From: Alphaproteobacteria bacterium
GTDB taxonomy: Bacteria > Pseudomonadota > Alphaproteobacteria > Puniceispirillales > UBA1172
Reading direction: 5' to 3'
Length of the DNA stretch: 43,987 nucleotides
Assembly (NCBI GenBank): GCA_018701255.1
Contig: JABIWM010000152.1
Span: 1 to 43,987, forward strand
Below the pieces are notes generated by a model that was not told the DNA's origin, did no database searches, and saw only the letters and a list, made by a program, of their open reading frames with translations. Below are positions 8,020-16,564 of this stretch, in pieces; positions within the stretch are counted from its first letter, which is position 1, and every line of letters begins with the position of its first letter. The position numbers and the translations under genes were made by a program.

Positions 8020-8283
8020 GTGGTATATAGACAGAAACCGCAACTGCCGTTATGGTGCCATCACTTTATCAGCTCAAAGATGACTAGCCTAAACATGATA
8101 TCAGACCAGACATCTTCTGTGCATCATCCGTCTGTTAATGATGCGGATACCCATGATGAAACCATCATGACCGATCATTTGATGGATCATTTTTCCACTT
8201 GGTATCTGGCGACGGTGCTATCGGTTGATCTGTTTAAGCTATTCTTACATCATTATCGGGAATCCCACCCTGCGGAAGACTGA
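8020..8283 (+). CDS. Possible small hypothetical protein
   Basis: An open frame of up to 87 codons that ends 75 nt before the ArgE-like gene, in the otherwise gene-free stretch 7924-8358. It could start at GTG 8020, ATG 8080, ATG 8095 or ATG 8167; none has a good ribosome site. The product is His/Asp-rich with a mildly hydrophobic end (STWYLATVLSVDLFKLFLHH). I recognise no family. It may be real or a chance frame in a promoter region; the stretch 7924-8019 shows only AT-rich sequence. Confidence 0.3.
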   Translation: MVYRQKPQLPLWCHHFISSKMTSLNMISDQTSSVHHPSVNDADTHDETIMTDHLMDHFSTWYLATVLSVDLFKLFLHHYRESHPAED

Positions 8284-8358
8284 TTTTACTTGTATCTGAT
8301 TTTGTTTCCTCGCTAGGATAGATGCCAGTGAACACATCAGGGCAGTATGTAATCGACC

Positions 8359-9573
8359 ATGACCGGCACAACCACCATCCTAGAAAAACTCATAGCGTTT
8401 CCCACCGTTAGCCGGGATTCGAACATGGCCTTGATCACCTATGTGGCTGATCTGCTGGCGCAATATGGTATTGAATCCGATATTATCAGCAATGCCGACG
8501 CGACCAAGGCTAATCTGTATGCCAGCACCGGACAGAGCCGCCTTGGCGGTGTCATGTTATCGGGGCATACGGATGTTGTACCGGTTGATGGCCAGAACTG
8601 GACATATGATCCGTTTATCATGTCTGATGCGGATGACCGGTTTTATGGTCGCGGCACCACCGATATGAAAGGTTTTGTTGCCGCCAGCATATCATCCATG
8701 ATTGTGGCTAGCCGGTTGGAGCTCAAAGAACCATTGCATCTGGCTTTATCCTATGACGAAGAACTGGGCTGTCTGGGCGTGCCATCGCTGTTGCATATGA
8801 TGGCGGCAACCGATATCCGGCCAGCCATGTGTATTGTTGGTGAGCCAACAGAAATGAAACTGGCGGTTGGCCACAAAGGTAAAACCGCTATCACCGCCGA
8901 ATGTTGCGGACGTGAAGCACATTCCGCCCTTGCCCCGACCGCGGTTAACGCCCTGCATCTGGCCTGTGATCTGGTCGGTGCTATCCGGGCATTGCAAGCC
9001 GATATTGCCGAACATGGCGCAAAGGATCATGATTTTAACATTCCCTATACCACGCTTCATGCTGGTATCATGTCTGGCGGCGTTCAGGTAAATATCGTGC
9101 CGAATAAAGCCAGCGTTCATTTTGAAATACGCAATATCGCCGAAGATGATCCCATGGCTATTCTGGATCAGTTGAAATCGCGGCTTGAGCCTGTCATTAC
9201 CGCCGCCCGCGATATCGCCCCCAATGCCGCCATTGATCTGACCATCACGAACAGCTATCCGGGGTTGAACACGCCAAAACATGCGGATATTGTGTCTTTT
9301 ATGAAAACGCTGACCGGCAGTAATGCCACGATCAAGGTGGCGTTCGGCACCGAAGGTGGGCTGTTTAGCCGTGATCTGGGGATACCGACCATTGTTTGCG
9401 GGCCCGGATCAATGGATCAAGGCCATAAGCCGGATGAGTTTATCAGCAAAGCCCAGCTAGCATCATGTGATCATATGCTGGCCGCGCTGAACCAGCGGCT
9501 CAAAGACGGCACAATTGGCATGCCTGCATCACCCGAAATAGTGGCAGAAGCAAAAGCCGGAGCAAAAACGTGA
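8359..9573 (+). CDS. argE: Acetylornithine deacetylase (M20 family)
   Basis: A di-zinc amidohydrolase that releases acetate from N2-acetylornithine to give ornithine, in the cytoplasm. Metal and catalytic residues are all visible: His70 and Asp72 in SGHTDVVP, Asp102 in GRGTTDMKG, Glu134/Glu135 in YDEELGC, Glu162 in GEPTEMK and the late His in DQGHKPDEF. These match E. coli ArgE His80, Asp112, Glu144/145, Glu169 and His355. Length 404 aa is slightly longer than usual. The last codons overlap the GTG of the FAD oxidase by 4 nt, so the two are translationally coupled. That pairing, away from arginine genes, suggests a catabolic N-acyl amino acid substrate is also possible. Confidence 0.88.
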   Translation: MTGTTTILEKLIAFPTVSRDSNMALITYVADLLAQYGIESDIISNADATKANLYASTGQSRLGGVMLSGHTDVVPVDGQNWTYDPFIMSDADDRFYGRGTTDMKGFVAASISSMIVASRLELKEPLHLALSYDEELGCLGVPSLLHMMAATDIRPAMCIVGEPTEMKLAVGHKGKTAITAECCGREAHSALAPTAVNALHLACDLVGAIRALQADIAEHGAKDHDFNIPYTTLHAGIMSGGVQVNIVPNKASVHFEIRNIAEDDPMAILDQLKSRLEPVITAARDIAPNAAIDLTITNSYPGLNTPKHADIVSFMKTLTGSNATIKVAFGTEGGLFSRDLGIPTIVCGPGSMDQGHKPDEFISKAQLASCDHMLAALNQRLKDGTIGMPASPEIVAEAKAGAKT

Positions 9574-10886
9574 GTTCATCCATTTTTGCTGACGGATTCA
9601 AAGACACTCCATACTGGTGGGAAGCCGCTCACCCCATCACCGGCGCCGATGCCCTGCCCGATCATAGCGATGTTGTTATTATCGGCAGCGGTTTTGCCGG
9701 ATTATCAGCGGCCATGGAATTAGGCCGGAACGGTGTTCAGGTCACGGTTATTGATGCCGGCATTATCGGAATTGGTGCCAGCTCACGCGCCGCCGGTTTC
9801 ATATCTGGCCGGGCAGGCGTTAGCAAACAGATCAATCTGGAAAAAATGGTTGGTACAACAAAAGCCAACGCCATTCTGGAAGAAGCCGATGAAGCCTATC
9901 AGCATTTTCAGCGGATCATTGCCCGCGAAGATATCGCCTGTGATTTTAATGGCAATGGCCGTTTTGTTGGCGCGCATACACCGGAATCCTATGATGCGAT
10001 TGCGAAAAAAACCGCTGAATATAATCAGGATGGCAAAGACCGGTTTGCCATGGTTAGCCGCGCCGAACAGGATACCTATGTCCGCAGTGATTATTTTCAT
10101 GGCGGCATGGTCACCCGTGATGCAGGCTCGCTTCATCCGGCCAAATATCACGCGGGGCTTGTGCAAACATGTTTGCGCTATGGGGTCAAATTAATCGGCA
10201 ATACCCGCGCTGGTAGTATAAAAAAAACCGCGGCCGGTTTCACCATTTCCACCAATAAGGGCGATATCAGAGCCGATCAGGTGATGCTGGCCACTGGCGG
10301 CTATACCGATAAGGTATCGCCATGGCATAAACGCCGGATTATCCCCATGGCCAGCACCATCATCGCCACCGCGCCTATCGGTAAAGCGCGGGTGGATGCT
10401 ATGCTTCCTTTCGGTTGTGCCGTGATTGATACGCGGCGCGTGATCCGGTTTGCCCGCCCTTCTCCTGATGGCACGCGCTTGCTGTTTGGCGGCAGAGCGC
10501 GGTTCACGCCAGTATCTGCCGAAAAAAGCGTGCGTATTCTGCATGGCTATATGACAGAAATGTTTCCGGATATGGCAAATGTGCCAATCACCCATAGCTG
10601 GGCTGGCTATATGGCATTTACGTTTGATTTTCTGCCTAAAGTCGGCCAGCAGGATGATGTGCATTATGCCATGGCATGTAATGGCGGCGCAGGCGTTGTC
10701 ATGATGAGCTGGCTAGGGTTTCAAGCAGCACGCAACATCATGAACAGCACCAATCAGCCAAGCGCATTCGAAGGACTGCCCTTTAAAACCATGCCACTTT
10801 ATTCCGGCCTGCCATGGTTCGTTCCAGTCATAGGAACATGGTACCGCTTCCGCGACTGGATAGACAGAAACCGCTCAGCCGGATGA
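9570..10886 (+). CDS. FAD-dependent amine/amino acid oxidoreductase (DAO family, PuuB/OrdL-like)
   Basis: A 438-residue flavoprotein. The FAD-binding Rossmann motif VVIIGSGFAGLSAAMELG starts near residue 35, followed by VTVIDAG and the GASSRAAGF stretch typical of PuuB-like oxidases (gamma-glutamylputrescine oxidase and relatives). The N-terminal PYWWEAA motif and the C-terminal FTFDFLPKVG ... MACNGGAGVVMM part are complete. It starts at GTG 9570 inside the TGA of the deacetylase, a GTGA overlap. Likely role: oxidative deamination of an amine or amino acid whose acyl group the partner enzyme removes or has removed; this is inference. It converges on the EamA gene with 25 nt between stops and no clear terminator. 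Confidence 0.87.
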   Translation: MSSSIFADGFKDTPYWWEAAHPITGADALPDHSDVVIIGSGFAGLSAAMELGRNGVQVTVIDAGIIGIGASSRAAGFISGRAGVSKQINLEKMVGTTKANAILEEADEAYQHFQRIIAREDIACDFNGNGRFVGAHTPESYDAIAKKTAEYNQDGKDRFAMVSRAEQDTYVRSDYFHGGMVTRDAGSLHPAKYHAGLVQTCLRYGVKLIGNTRAGSIKKTAAGFTISTNKGDIRADQVMLATGGYTDKVSPWHKRRIIPMASTIIATAPIGKARVDAMLPFGCAVIDTRRVIRFARPSPDGTRLLFGGRARFTPVSAEKSVRILHGYMTEMFPDMANVPITHSWAGYMAFTFDFLPKVGQQDDVHYAMACNGGAGVVMMSWLGFQAARNIMNSTNQPSAFEGLPFKTMPLYSGLPWFVPVIGTWYRFRDWIDRNRSAG

Positions 10887-10911
10887 TGTTGGGGGTCACG
10901 AACGCAACGAC

Positions 10912-11874
10912 TCAAACCGCTTTCGCGGCTTGTTTTTTCATGTTTTCTCTGACTACGATCAGCACGCCTGCGCCGGCGATTAGCACCATGCCTGTTAATG
11001 CTTGTCCGTCTGGCCAGTATCCGAACAGTATCCGCCCCCATATCATGGCGAAGATCAGATAGCTGAAATCGAGGGGGGCTAGCCAGCTGCTATCCGCGAT
11101 TTGATAGGCGCGGCTAAGACAGATATTGCCAGACAGATTAAGCAATGAAGCCAGCATACATAGCCCCAGCACCAGCATGCTGAAATCCGGCCAGCCGATC
11201 AGCAAAAATGGCAAAGACATCCGCATGGATTCCGATAACGGCATGACGCTAATGATAATCGCGCCAATAATGCCAACCACAAAAAACATGAGCCCGACCA
11301 TAAAAGCAATGGCCAGCGGCCGTTCACGGCGGCAATAGCGGCGCAGAATGAGAATGTTTAGCGCATAGAAAAATCCGGCAATCACTGGCAAAATCTGCAT
11401 CGGATGAAAGCTGGTGCTAAACGGATTGATCAGCAATAAAGCCCCGGCCATCCCGATAGCCAGCGCGCTAAACCGCCAGATGCCAACCTTTTCGCCCAGT
11501 AAAGGCCCCGCCAGTATGGTCACAAAAAGCGGATAGGTATATAGCCCCGCAGACATTTGCGAGACGGTGATATATTGCACCCCGCCAAAAAAACAGATCA
11601 TACACAAAGTCAGCATCAACGCCCGCATCGCCACCGCAAAAACCCGTTTTGGCCGGATCAGGCTAAACCCGCCAACCGCAGACGCAATCATCAGCATCAG
11701 CCCCATATTGCCCAGCGAACGGATCGATTGAAATTGCCAGAATGACGTATAATCAGCGATTTTTTTAACCATCACGTCTTGTGCCGCTAACACAAATACC
11801 CCGATCAGCAACAGCCATAAAGCCAGAAAAGGCCGATCACCACGGGCGCGCATGAATAATTTAGGTGGAAGCAT
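10912..11874 (-). CDS. EamA-family (DMT) transporter
   Basis: A 320-residue inner-membrane protein with ten predicted helices in two five-helix EamA repeats. A cytoplasmic, Arg-rich start (MLPPKLFMRARGDRP) precedes helix 1 (LALWLLLIGVFVLAAQ). Pro-rich, Gly-rich helix ends such as FVTILAGPLLGEKVGIWR are the family hallmark between helices 4 and 5. DMT members mostly export amino acids or other small metabolites. ATG 11874 is preceded by AAGGA at good spacing. It is divergent from the DMSP-lyase-like gene; the 138-nt gap between the two starts must hold both promoters. The substrate is not predictable. Confidence 0.9.
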   Translation of the reverse strand: MLPPKLFMRARGDRPFLALWLLLIGVFVLAAQDVMVKKIADYTSFWQFQSIRSLGNMGLMLMIASAVGGFSLIRPKRVFAVAMRALMLTLCMICFFGGVQYITVSQMSAGLYTYPLFVTILAGPLLGEKVGIWRFSALAIGMAGALLLINPFSTSFHPMQILPVIAGFFYALNILILRRYCRRERPLAIAFMVGLMFFVVGIIGAIIISVMPLSESMRMSLPFLLIGWPDFSMLVLGLCMLASLLNLSGNICLSRAYQIADSSWLAPLDFSYLIFAMIWGRILFGYWPDGQALTGMVLIAGAGVLIVVRENMKKQAAKAV

Positions 11875-12012
11875 AAAACATATCCTTGCCTAAATTTAAG
11901 CCATAGAACCGCATCTGCTGTCAAATTGTCATTTGTGGCGGCTTTCGTATTGCGACCGGCAAAAAAACACATTAGGATTTTCAGATTGATCCATTGTCTG
12001 GGGATAAAACCA

Positions 12013-12759
12013 ATGCAGGATTTAGCAAAAAAGCTCCACGCCGCCTTTGCCGAAGCTGTTGCAAGACCGGCCACTCACCCATCTGGCAAAAATCAGGACG
12101 ATCATAACGCCATGGTAAAGCAATGCGTTGATGGGCTGGCGCGATTGTCCGATGATCACCGCCGCCATGTGGATATTGGCGCGGCTCCCGATGCCCTAAC
12201 CCGTTATGGCGCGGCGTTACTGGATCAGATGATTGATAGCGATTTAGCACATCTGGTGGCTGATCTATGGCCTGAGCTTCACTGGTATGAAATATTTTCC
12301 GATCCGTCGATTAGCGAGGCATTGAGCAGGGGATTGATCACCGCCCCGATATCCGGCACACGCGGCCAGCTGGTCAGCGGGGAATTGCTATCGGGTTTAT
12401 TCCTGTTGGCACCACATACGCATTATCCTCTGCATCAGCATCCGGCACTGGAAATCTACTATGTTTTATCTGGCGAGGTAGGTATCTGCCACGGCCGGAA
12501 CAAATCGCCCATGCAGATAAAAGCCGGCGATTATTCGCTCACCCCGCCAAATCAGGTGCATAGCCTGACCACTGGCGATTCCCCTTGTCTGATCATTTTC
12601 ACATGGACAGGTGATCTGGCGAATGAAAACTGGTGGTGGGACGAACAAGACGGCATATGGATGCGAACATGCTGGCAACGCGATGCCAAAGGCACATGGA
12701 AAGTCGCCAGAAAAGAGCATCTGGGCGATGATGTCATTGCCCATTCTGGAGATGCCTAA
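12013..12759 (+). CDS. Cupin of the DMSP lyase type (DddL/DddQ-like)
   Basis: These enzymes cleave dimethylsulfoniopropionate to dimethyl sulfide and acrylate. The C-terminal cupin holds YPLHQHPALEIYYVLSG, giving His141, His143, Glu147 and Tyr149, and TPPNQVHS with His183; in DddQ a His, Glu, Tyr and His at these places bind the metal. The N-terminal helical part has the ELHWYE stretch seen before the barrel in this family. The end FTWTGDLANENWWW also fits. Start: the frame is open to 11926, but ATG 12013 with GGGGA nine bases ahead gives 248 residues, the usual size. Which Ddd subtype this is, or whether it acts on a different sulfonium or betaine, I cannot settle. Confidence 0.8.
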   Translation: MQDLAKKLHAAFAEAVARPATHPSGKNQDDHNAMVKQCVDGLARLSDDHRRHVDIGAAPDALTRYGAALLDQMIDSDLAHLVADLWPELHWYEIFSDPSISEALSRGLITAPISGTRGQLVSGELLSGLFLLAPHTHYPLHQHPALEIYYVLSGEVGICHGRNKSPMQIKAGDYSLTPPNQVHSLTTGDSPCLIIFTWTGDLANENWWWDEQDGIWMRTCWQRDAKGTWKVARKEHLGDDVIAHSGDA

Positions 12760-12762
12760 ATA

Positions 12763-12784
12763 GCATGAAAGCCAAATTTCATGC
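12763..12784 (+). terminator. Stem-loop after the DMSP-lyase-like gene
   Basis: GCATGAAA and TTTCATGC form a perfect 8-bp stem with loop GCCAAA, three bases after the stop codon. No T-tract follows, so it may act as a 3' stabiliser rather than an intrinsic terminator. Confidence 0.45.
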
Positions 12785-12898
12785 GGCAAAGCTTCGCATT
12801 TTGAACATTTAAAAATGGCTTAATACCGCTGAAAGACTATAAAATTACAGAAACAGCGAAAAATCATGTCGATTTTAAAAAAATGATGAAAAATGCGT

Positions 12899-12928
12899 TT
12901 GCCGGTTCACATGCGGTTTTTTTATGTT
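12899..12928 (+). promoter_or_regulatory. Possible promoter of the peptide-type ABC operon
   Basis: TTGCCG (12899-12904), 18 bases, then TATGTT (12923-12928), about 40 nt before the start codon of the binding protein. A second -10-like TATGAT lies at 12928-12933. Judged by eye against the sigma-70 consensus only. Confidence 0.35.
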
Positions 12929-12968
12929 ATGATTTTCTAAAGATTAACTTCTGTTTTGGAGGAACTAC

Positions 12969-14603
12969 ATGTCACCAGAATTTAAAAACACTGATCCTGT
13001 TCTGGATCATTTAACACCATATGAACGTAAGACGCTTCTTAAAATGATCAGCAAAGGCGTTAGCCGGCGTGATTTTATGTCCTATATGATTGCGGCCGGG
13101 GCGAGTGTTGCCGCATCCGGCACTTTGTTTGGCGGGCTATCCGATGCATGGGCAAATACGCCTAAGCGCGGCGGCAAGATTATTTTTGCCGGTGATCAGC
13201 ACGGCCCTGCCGATACGCTTGATCCAGCACTATATACCGCAGCGATTGATTACTTCCGCGGCCGTATGTTCTATGGATCATTGACCCGTCTGACCGATAG
13301 CCTCGGCTATGAGCCGGAGCTGGCAGAAGAAGTCATTCCTAACGAAAATGCCACCGTCTGGACATTCAAATTGCGTAAAGGCGTTGAGTTCCATAACGGC
13401 AAAACCATGACAGCCGATGATGTCATTTATACCATGAACCGTCACCTTGGCGCTAATTCCATTTCCAAGGCATCATCACTGGTATCCATGATTGACCGCT
13501 GGGAAAAGGTTAACGACTACGAAGTCCGCGCTGTGCTAAACTCACCAAATGCTGACTTGCCGATTGCGCTTGGCACATTCCACTTCAAGATTCTGGAAAA
13601 CGGCGTGACTGATTTTGGAACCGCAAACGGTACCGGCCCTTATAAGGTCAAGGAATTCAAGCCGGGGGTTCGCACCATTGGTGTTCGTAATGAAAACTAC
13701 TGGGGTGAAGGCGGCTATCTGGATGAGATTGAGCATTACGGCATTGGCGATTCCGTTGCCCGCTTGAACGCTTTCCTTGCTGGTGATATCGATGGCATGG
13801 TTAACGTTCCAGCCAAAGCAATCCCGCAAGTCCAGTCAACCGAAGGCAAAGACTTATGGTCACTGGAATCCGGCCGTTACATCAATCTGGTTCCACGTCA
13901 TGATCTGCCAGAATCAAACAACCCGCATCTGTGGGCGGCCATGCAGCATCTGCAGGATCGCCAGCGTCTGGTTAAAGGCGTGCTTAAAGGCCAAGGTGGT
14001 CTGGGTAATGATCAACCAATTGGCCCAGCCTATTTTGACCATAGCCCTGACATTCCACAGCGTGAGCTTGATCTGGATAAAGCGAAATATCACTTCCAGA
14101 AATCCGGCATTGGTTCTTCACCGATTGAAGTCATCGCCGCAGAAGTCGGCCCCGGCGCGGTTGATCAGTGTCTGTTCATGCAACGTGAAGGTAAGAAAAT
14201 CGGCATGAACTTTGACGTCAAACAGGTCACCACCGATGGTTACTGGGGTGCTGTCTGGCTCAAAGCTCCGATTTGTGTTGCTACATGGAACATGCGTCCA
14301 ACAGCAAATATCATGCTGACGCTTGCATTCCAGGGTGACGCGGCATGGAACGAAACCCGCTGGAAGAGCGAGAAGTTCGACAAAACACTGGTTGAAGTTC
14401 GCGGCGTTACTGATCCAGCCAAGCGTAAGCAGATGTATCATGATCTCCAGATGGATGTTCATGAAAACTGCGGCATGAGCTTGCCTGCCCATCTTAACTA
14501 TGTTGATGGCGTATCATCCAAGGTAAAAGGGCTGACACATGTTCCGCTCAATAACTTTGGTGGGGCGGAATCACCTGTCACCATGTGGCGTGACGACGCT
14601 TAA
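12969..14603 (+). CDS. ABC importer substrate-binding protein, peptide/opine family 5, Tat-exported
   Basis: A 544-residue periplasmic binding protein of the DppA/OppA family. Export is by the Tat pathway: the twin-arginine motif SRRDFM (Arg33, Arg34) precedes a hydrophobic stretch, with probable cleavage after SDAWA near residue 62. Family landmarks follow: DPALYTAAIDYFRGRMFYGSL, AEEVIPNENATVWTFKLRKGVEFHNGKTMTADDVIYTMNRH, and the C-terminal MDVHENCG. The strong GGAGGA ribosome site and the terminator after the gene suggest it is made in excess over the membrane parts. Its ligand could be a peptide, but the family also binds opines, nickel and other cations, and the DMSP/methylamine setting leaves the substrate open. 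Confidence 0.92.
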   Translation: MSPEFKNTDPVLDHLTPYERKTLLKMISKGVSRRDFMSYMIAAGASVAASGTLFGGLSDAWANTPKRGGKIIFAGDQHGPADTLDPALYTAAIDYFRGRMFYGSLTRLTDSLGYEPELAEEVIPNENATVWTFKLRKGVEFHNGKTMTADDVIYTMNRHLGANSISKASSLVSMIDRWEKVNDYEVRAVLNSPNADLPIALGTFHFKILENGVTDFGTANGTGPYKVKEFKPGVRTIGVRNENYWGEGGYLDEIEHYGIGDSVARLNAFLAGDIDGMVNVPAKAIPQVQSTEGKDLWSLESGRYINLVPRHDLPESNNPHLWAAMQHLQDRQRLVKGVLKGQGGLGNDQPIGPAYFDHSPDIPQRELDLDKAKYHFQKSGIGSSPIEVIAAEVGPGAVDQCLFMQREGKKIGMNFDVKQVTTDGYWGAVWLKAPICVATWNMRPTANIMLTLAFQGDAAWNETRWKSEKFDKTLVEVRGVTDPAKRKQMYHDLQMDVHENCGMSLPAHLNYVDGVSSKVKGLTHVPLNNFGGAESPVTMWRDDA

Positions 14604-14614
14604 TTCCATATCAT

Positions 14615-14656
14615 AAAAGAATCCGGTCATGCACTGGCCGGGTTCTTTTCTTTTTC
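14615..14656 (+). terminator. Hairpin with T-rich tail between binding protein and permease genes
   Basis: A 14-bp stem (arms 14615-14628 and 14636-14649, three G-T pairs) with a 7-nt loop is followed by CTTTTTC. It lies 11 nt after the stop of the binding-protein gene and before the permease start, and probably ends most transcripts, letting some pass into the permease genes. Confidence 0.82.
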
Positions 14657-14681
14657 ATAATATGATTGAACAGAATTCCTT

Positions 14682-15632
14682 ATGCTTTCACTCATTATCA
14701 AACGGCTGGGTATTGGATTAATTACGGTTATTGCCGTGTCTTTAATCATCTTTCTGGGTACGAAAATCTTACCCGGTGATGCCGCGCAAATTCGTCTGGG
14801 GCAACAGGCCACCGTCGAAAATATTGCCGCTTTCCGCGCCCGACTAGGCCTTGATCAACCTTATTATATGCAATATCTGAACTGGCTGTACGGATTTTTC
14901 ACCGGTGATATGGGGACTTCTCTAGCCAGCGATAAACCGATTACCGAGCTGATTTATGACCGTTATGAAAACACACTTTATGTGTCTACCCTGACCGCGC
15001 TTATCGGCGTTCCGATCTCACTGGCGCTTGGTATTTTTGCCGCCATGTTCCCCGGCAGCCTGTATGACCGTTTTCTAACCATGATTTCCGTATCGCTTGT
15101 TGCCTCGCCTGAGTTTTTAACCGCGACAATCCTTGTTCTTATTTTTGTCTTCGGGATTGGCTGGGGCAATGCTGTTGTGGTGGGTAGCATCGAAGGAAAA
15201 GGATTCTTTGAGCTCTACCGGCATTTTGCCATGCCCATTACCACCTTATGCTTTGTCATTGCGTCCCAGTTAATCCGGATGTCACGAGCGGCGGTGCTGA
15301 ATGTCATGAACTCACCCTATATTGAAATGGCTATTTTAAAAGGTGTGCCGCGCAAGCGCATCATTTTCCGCCATGCTTTGCTGAATGCGATTGGCCCGAT
15401 TGTTAATGTGGTTGCGCTCAACCTTGCCTATCTGGTCACCGGGGTGATTGTGGTTGAGGTGTATTTTGGCTATCCGGGGCTGGCGACATTGATTGTTCAG
15501 GGCGTACAGACACGCGACTTTGTTCTTATTCAGGGGCTGGGCATGCTGTTCTGCCTTACCTATGTCATATTGATGCTGATCGCTGATATTGCGGCGTTTG
15601 CATCCAATGCAAGATTGAGGCATCCGAAATGA
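14682..15632 (+). CDS. ABC importer permease, DppB type
   Basis: A 316-residue inner-membrane protein with six helices. Helix 1 (GLITVIAVSLIIFLGTKIL) is followed by the periplasmic PGDAAQIRLGQQATVENIAAFRARLGLDQPYYMQYLNWL segment typical of DppB/OppB (quoted in two parts: PGDAAQIRLGQQAT and LGLDQPYYMQYL). The cytoplasmic coupling loop is AILKGVPRKRIIFRHALLNA, the EAA-like contact with the ATPase. Translation starts at ATG 14682, 30 nt past the hairpin, and the gene ends in a 4-nt ATGA overlap with the second permease, so the two are coupled. Confidence 0.93.
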   Translation: MLSLIIKRLGIGLITVIAVSLIIFLGTKILPGDAAQIRLGQQATVENIAAFRARLGLDQPYYMQYLNWLYGFFTGDMGTSLASDKPITELIYDRYENTLYVSTLTALIGVPISLALGIFAAMFPGSLYDRFLTMISVSLVASPEFLTATILVLIFVFGIGWGNAVVVGSIEGKGFFELYRHFAMPITTLCFVIASQLIRMSRAAVLNVMNSPYIEMAILKGVPRKRIIFRHALLNAIGPIVNVVALNLAYLVTGVIVVEVYFGYPGLATLIVQGVQTRDFVLIQGLGMLFCLTYVILMLIADIAAFASNARLRHPK

Positions 15633-16561
15633 GCAAGAGCAAGAGCAAACTCACGCAAGATCATTTTGTGGCGCCTTATGATGACAGCGTCAGCTTTGAT
15701 GAATTGCCTGATGCCCCACCAAGAAGCAAATTCCGCTTCAGCTTTACCGGTTGGCTAGGGCTTATCATCGTCTGTTTCTGGGTTACTATCGCCATCACCG
15801 GCCCGTTTATTGCGCCTTATGGGGAAAACGACCTGCCTTTTCCTGATGCTTATAGTGAGTTTCAGGTGCCGCAACCCGGCGCATGGCTTGGCACGGATGT
15901 GACTGATCGTGATATTCTTTCGCGGCTGATTTATGGCGCGGGGCGAACCATTGGTATTGCCTTCCTCGCCACAACACTGGCCTATATCATTGGCGTTATT
16001 CTGGGGATTGGTGCGGCCATATCCAACCCCAAGGTTGATATGGTAATCAGCCGTATCAATGACGCTATTCTGAGCTTGCCGACCATTATGCTTGGCCTAG
16101 TTGTCGTGGCGGCTATTGGCTCATCCATTCCGGTGCTGATAAGTACCGCTGGCGTGATTTATGCGTCGGTTGTGTTCAGGCTGGCACGGGCGCTTGGGCA
16201 GGAAATCATGGTGATGGATTTTGTTGAGGCGGCACGCGTACGCGGCGAAGGGTTATGGTGGATCATCACCAAAGAAATATGGCCAAATGCCGCCATGCCG
16301 TTAATGACCGATTTTGGCTTGCGGTTGATTTACGTCATTCTGTTTGTTTCCAGCCTCAGCTTTCTGGGGTTAGGTGTTCAACCGCCGCAAGCGGATTGGG
16401 GATCAATGGTGCGTGAAAATCTGGGCGCATTGCAATATGGCACGTCAATCATTCCGGTGATTGCTCCGGCCATTGCCATTGCTACGCTGACGGTCGGCAT
16501 TAATTTAATTGTTGATGATGTGTCGGCGTATAGCGGCGGCAAATTGTCAAAAAGGCTTTAA
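15629..16561 (+). CDS. ABC importer permease, DppC type
   Basis: A 310-residue partner permease. An unusual cytoplasmic start MSKSKSK is encoded by a 6-bp tandem repeat (gagcaa, three times). The N-terminal helix (GWLGLIIVCFWVTIAITGPF) is followed by the DppC-type motif PGAWLGTDVTDRDILSRLIYGAGRT. The coupling loop is AARVRGEGLWWIITKEIWPN and the C-terminus has LSFLGLGVQPPQADWGSM, characteristic of the family. It overlaps the first permease by 4 nt and is followed 3 nt later by the ATPase gene. Confidence 0.93.
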   Translation: MSKSKSKLTQDHFVAPYDDSVSFDELPDAPPRSKFRFSFTGWLGLIIVCFWVTIAITGPFIAPYGENDLPFPDAYSEFQVPQPGAWLGTDVTDRDILSRLIYGAGRTIGIAFLATTLAYIIGVILGIGAAISNPKVDMVISRINDAILSLPTIMLGLVVVAAIGSSIPVLISTAGVIYASVVFRLARALGQEIMVMDFVEAARVRGEGLWWIITKEIWPNAAMPLMTDFGLRLIYVILFVSSLSFLGLGVQPPQADWGSMVRENLGALQYGTSIIPVIAPAIAIATLTVGINLIVDDVSAYSGGKLSKRL

Positions 16562-16564
16562 TTC

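Noticed and set aside
10799-11062. Short frames across the convergent ends of the amine oxidase and the EamA gene
   Set aside because: They overlap both real genes and have neither ribosome sites nor recognisable domains.
12928-12933. TATGAT as -10 element of the ABC operon
   Set aside because: Distance to TTGCCG would be 23 bases, too long; the overlapping TATGTT fits better.
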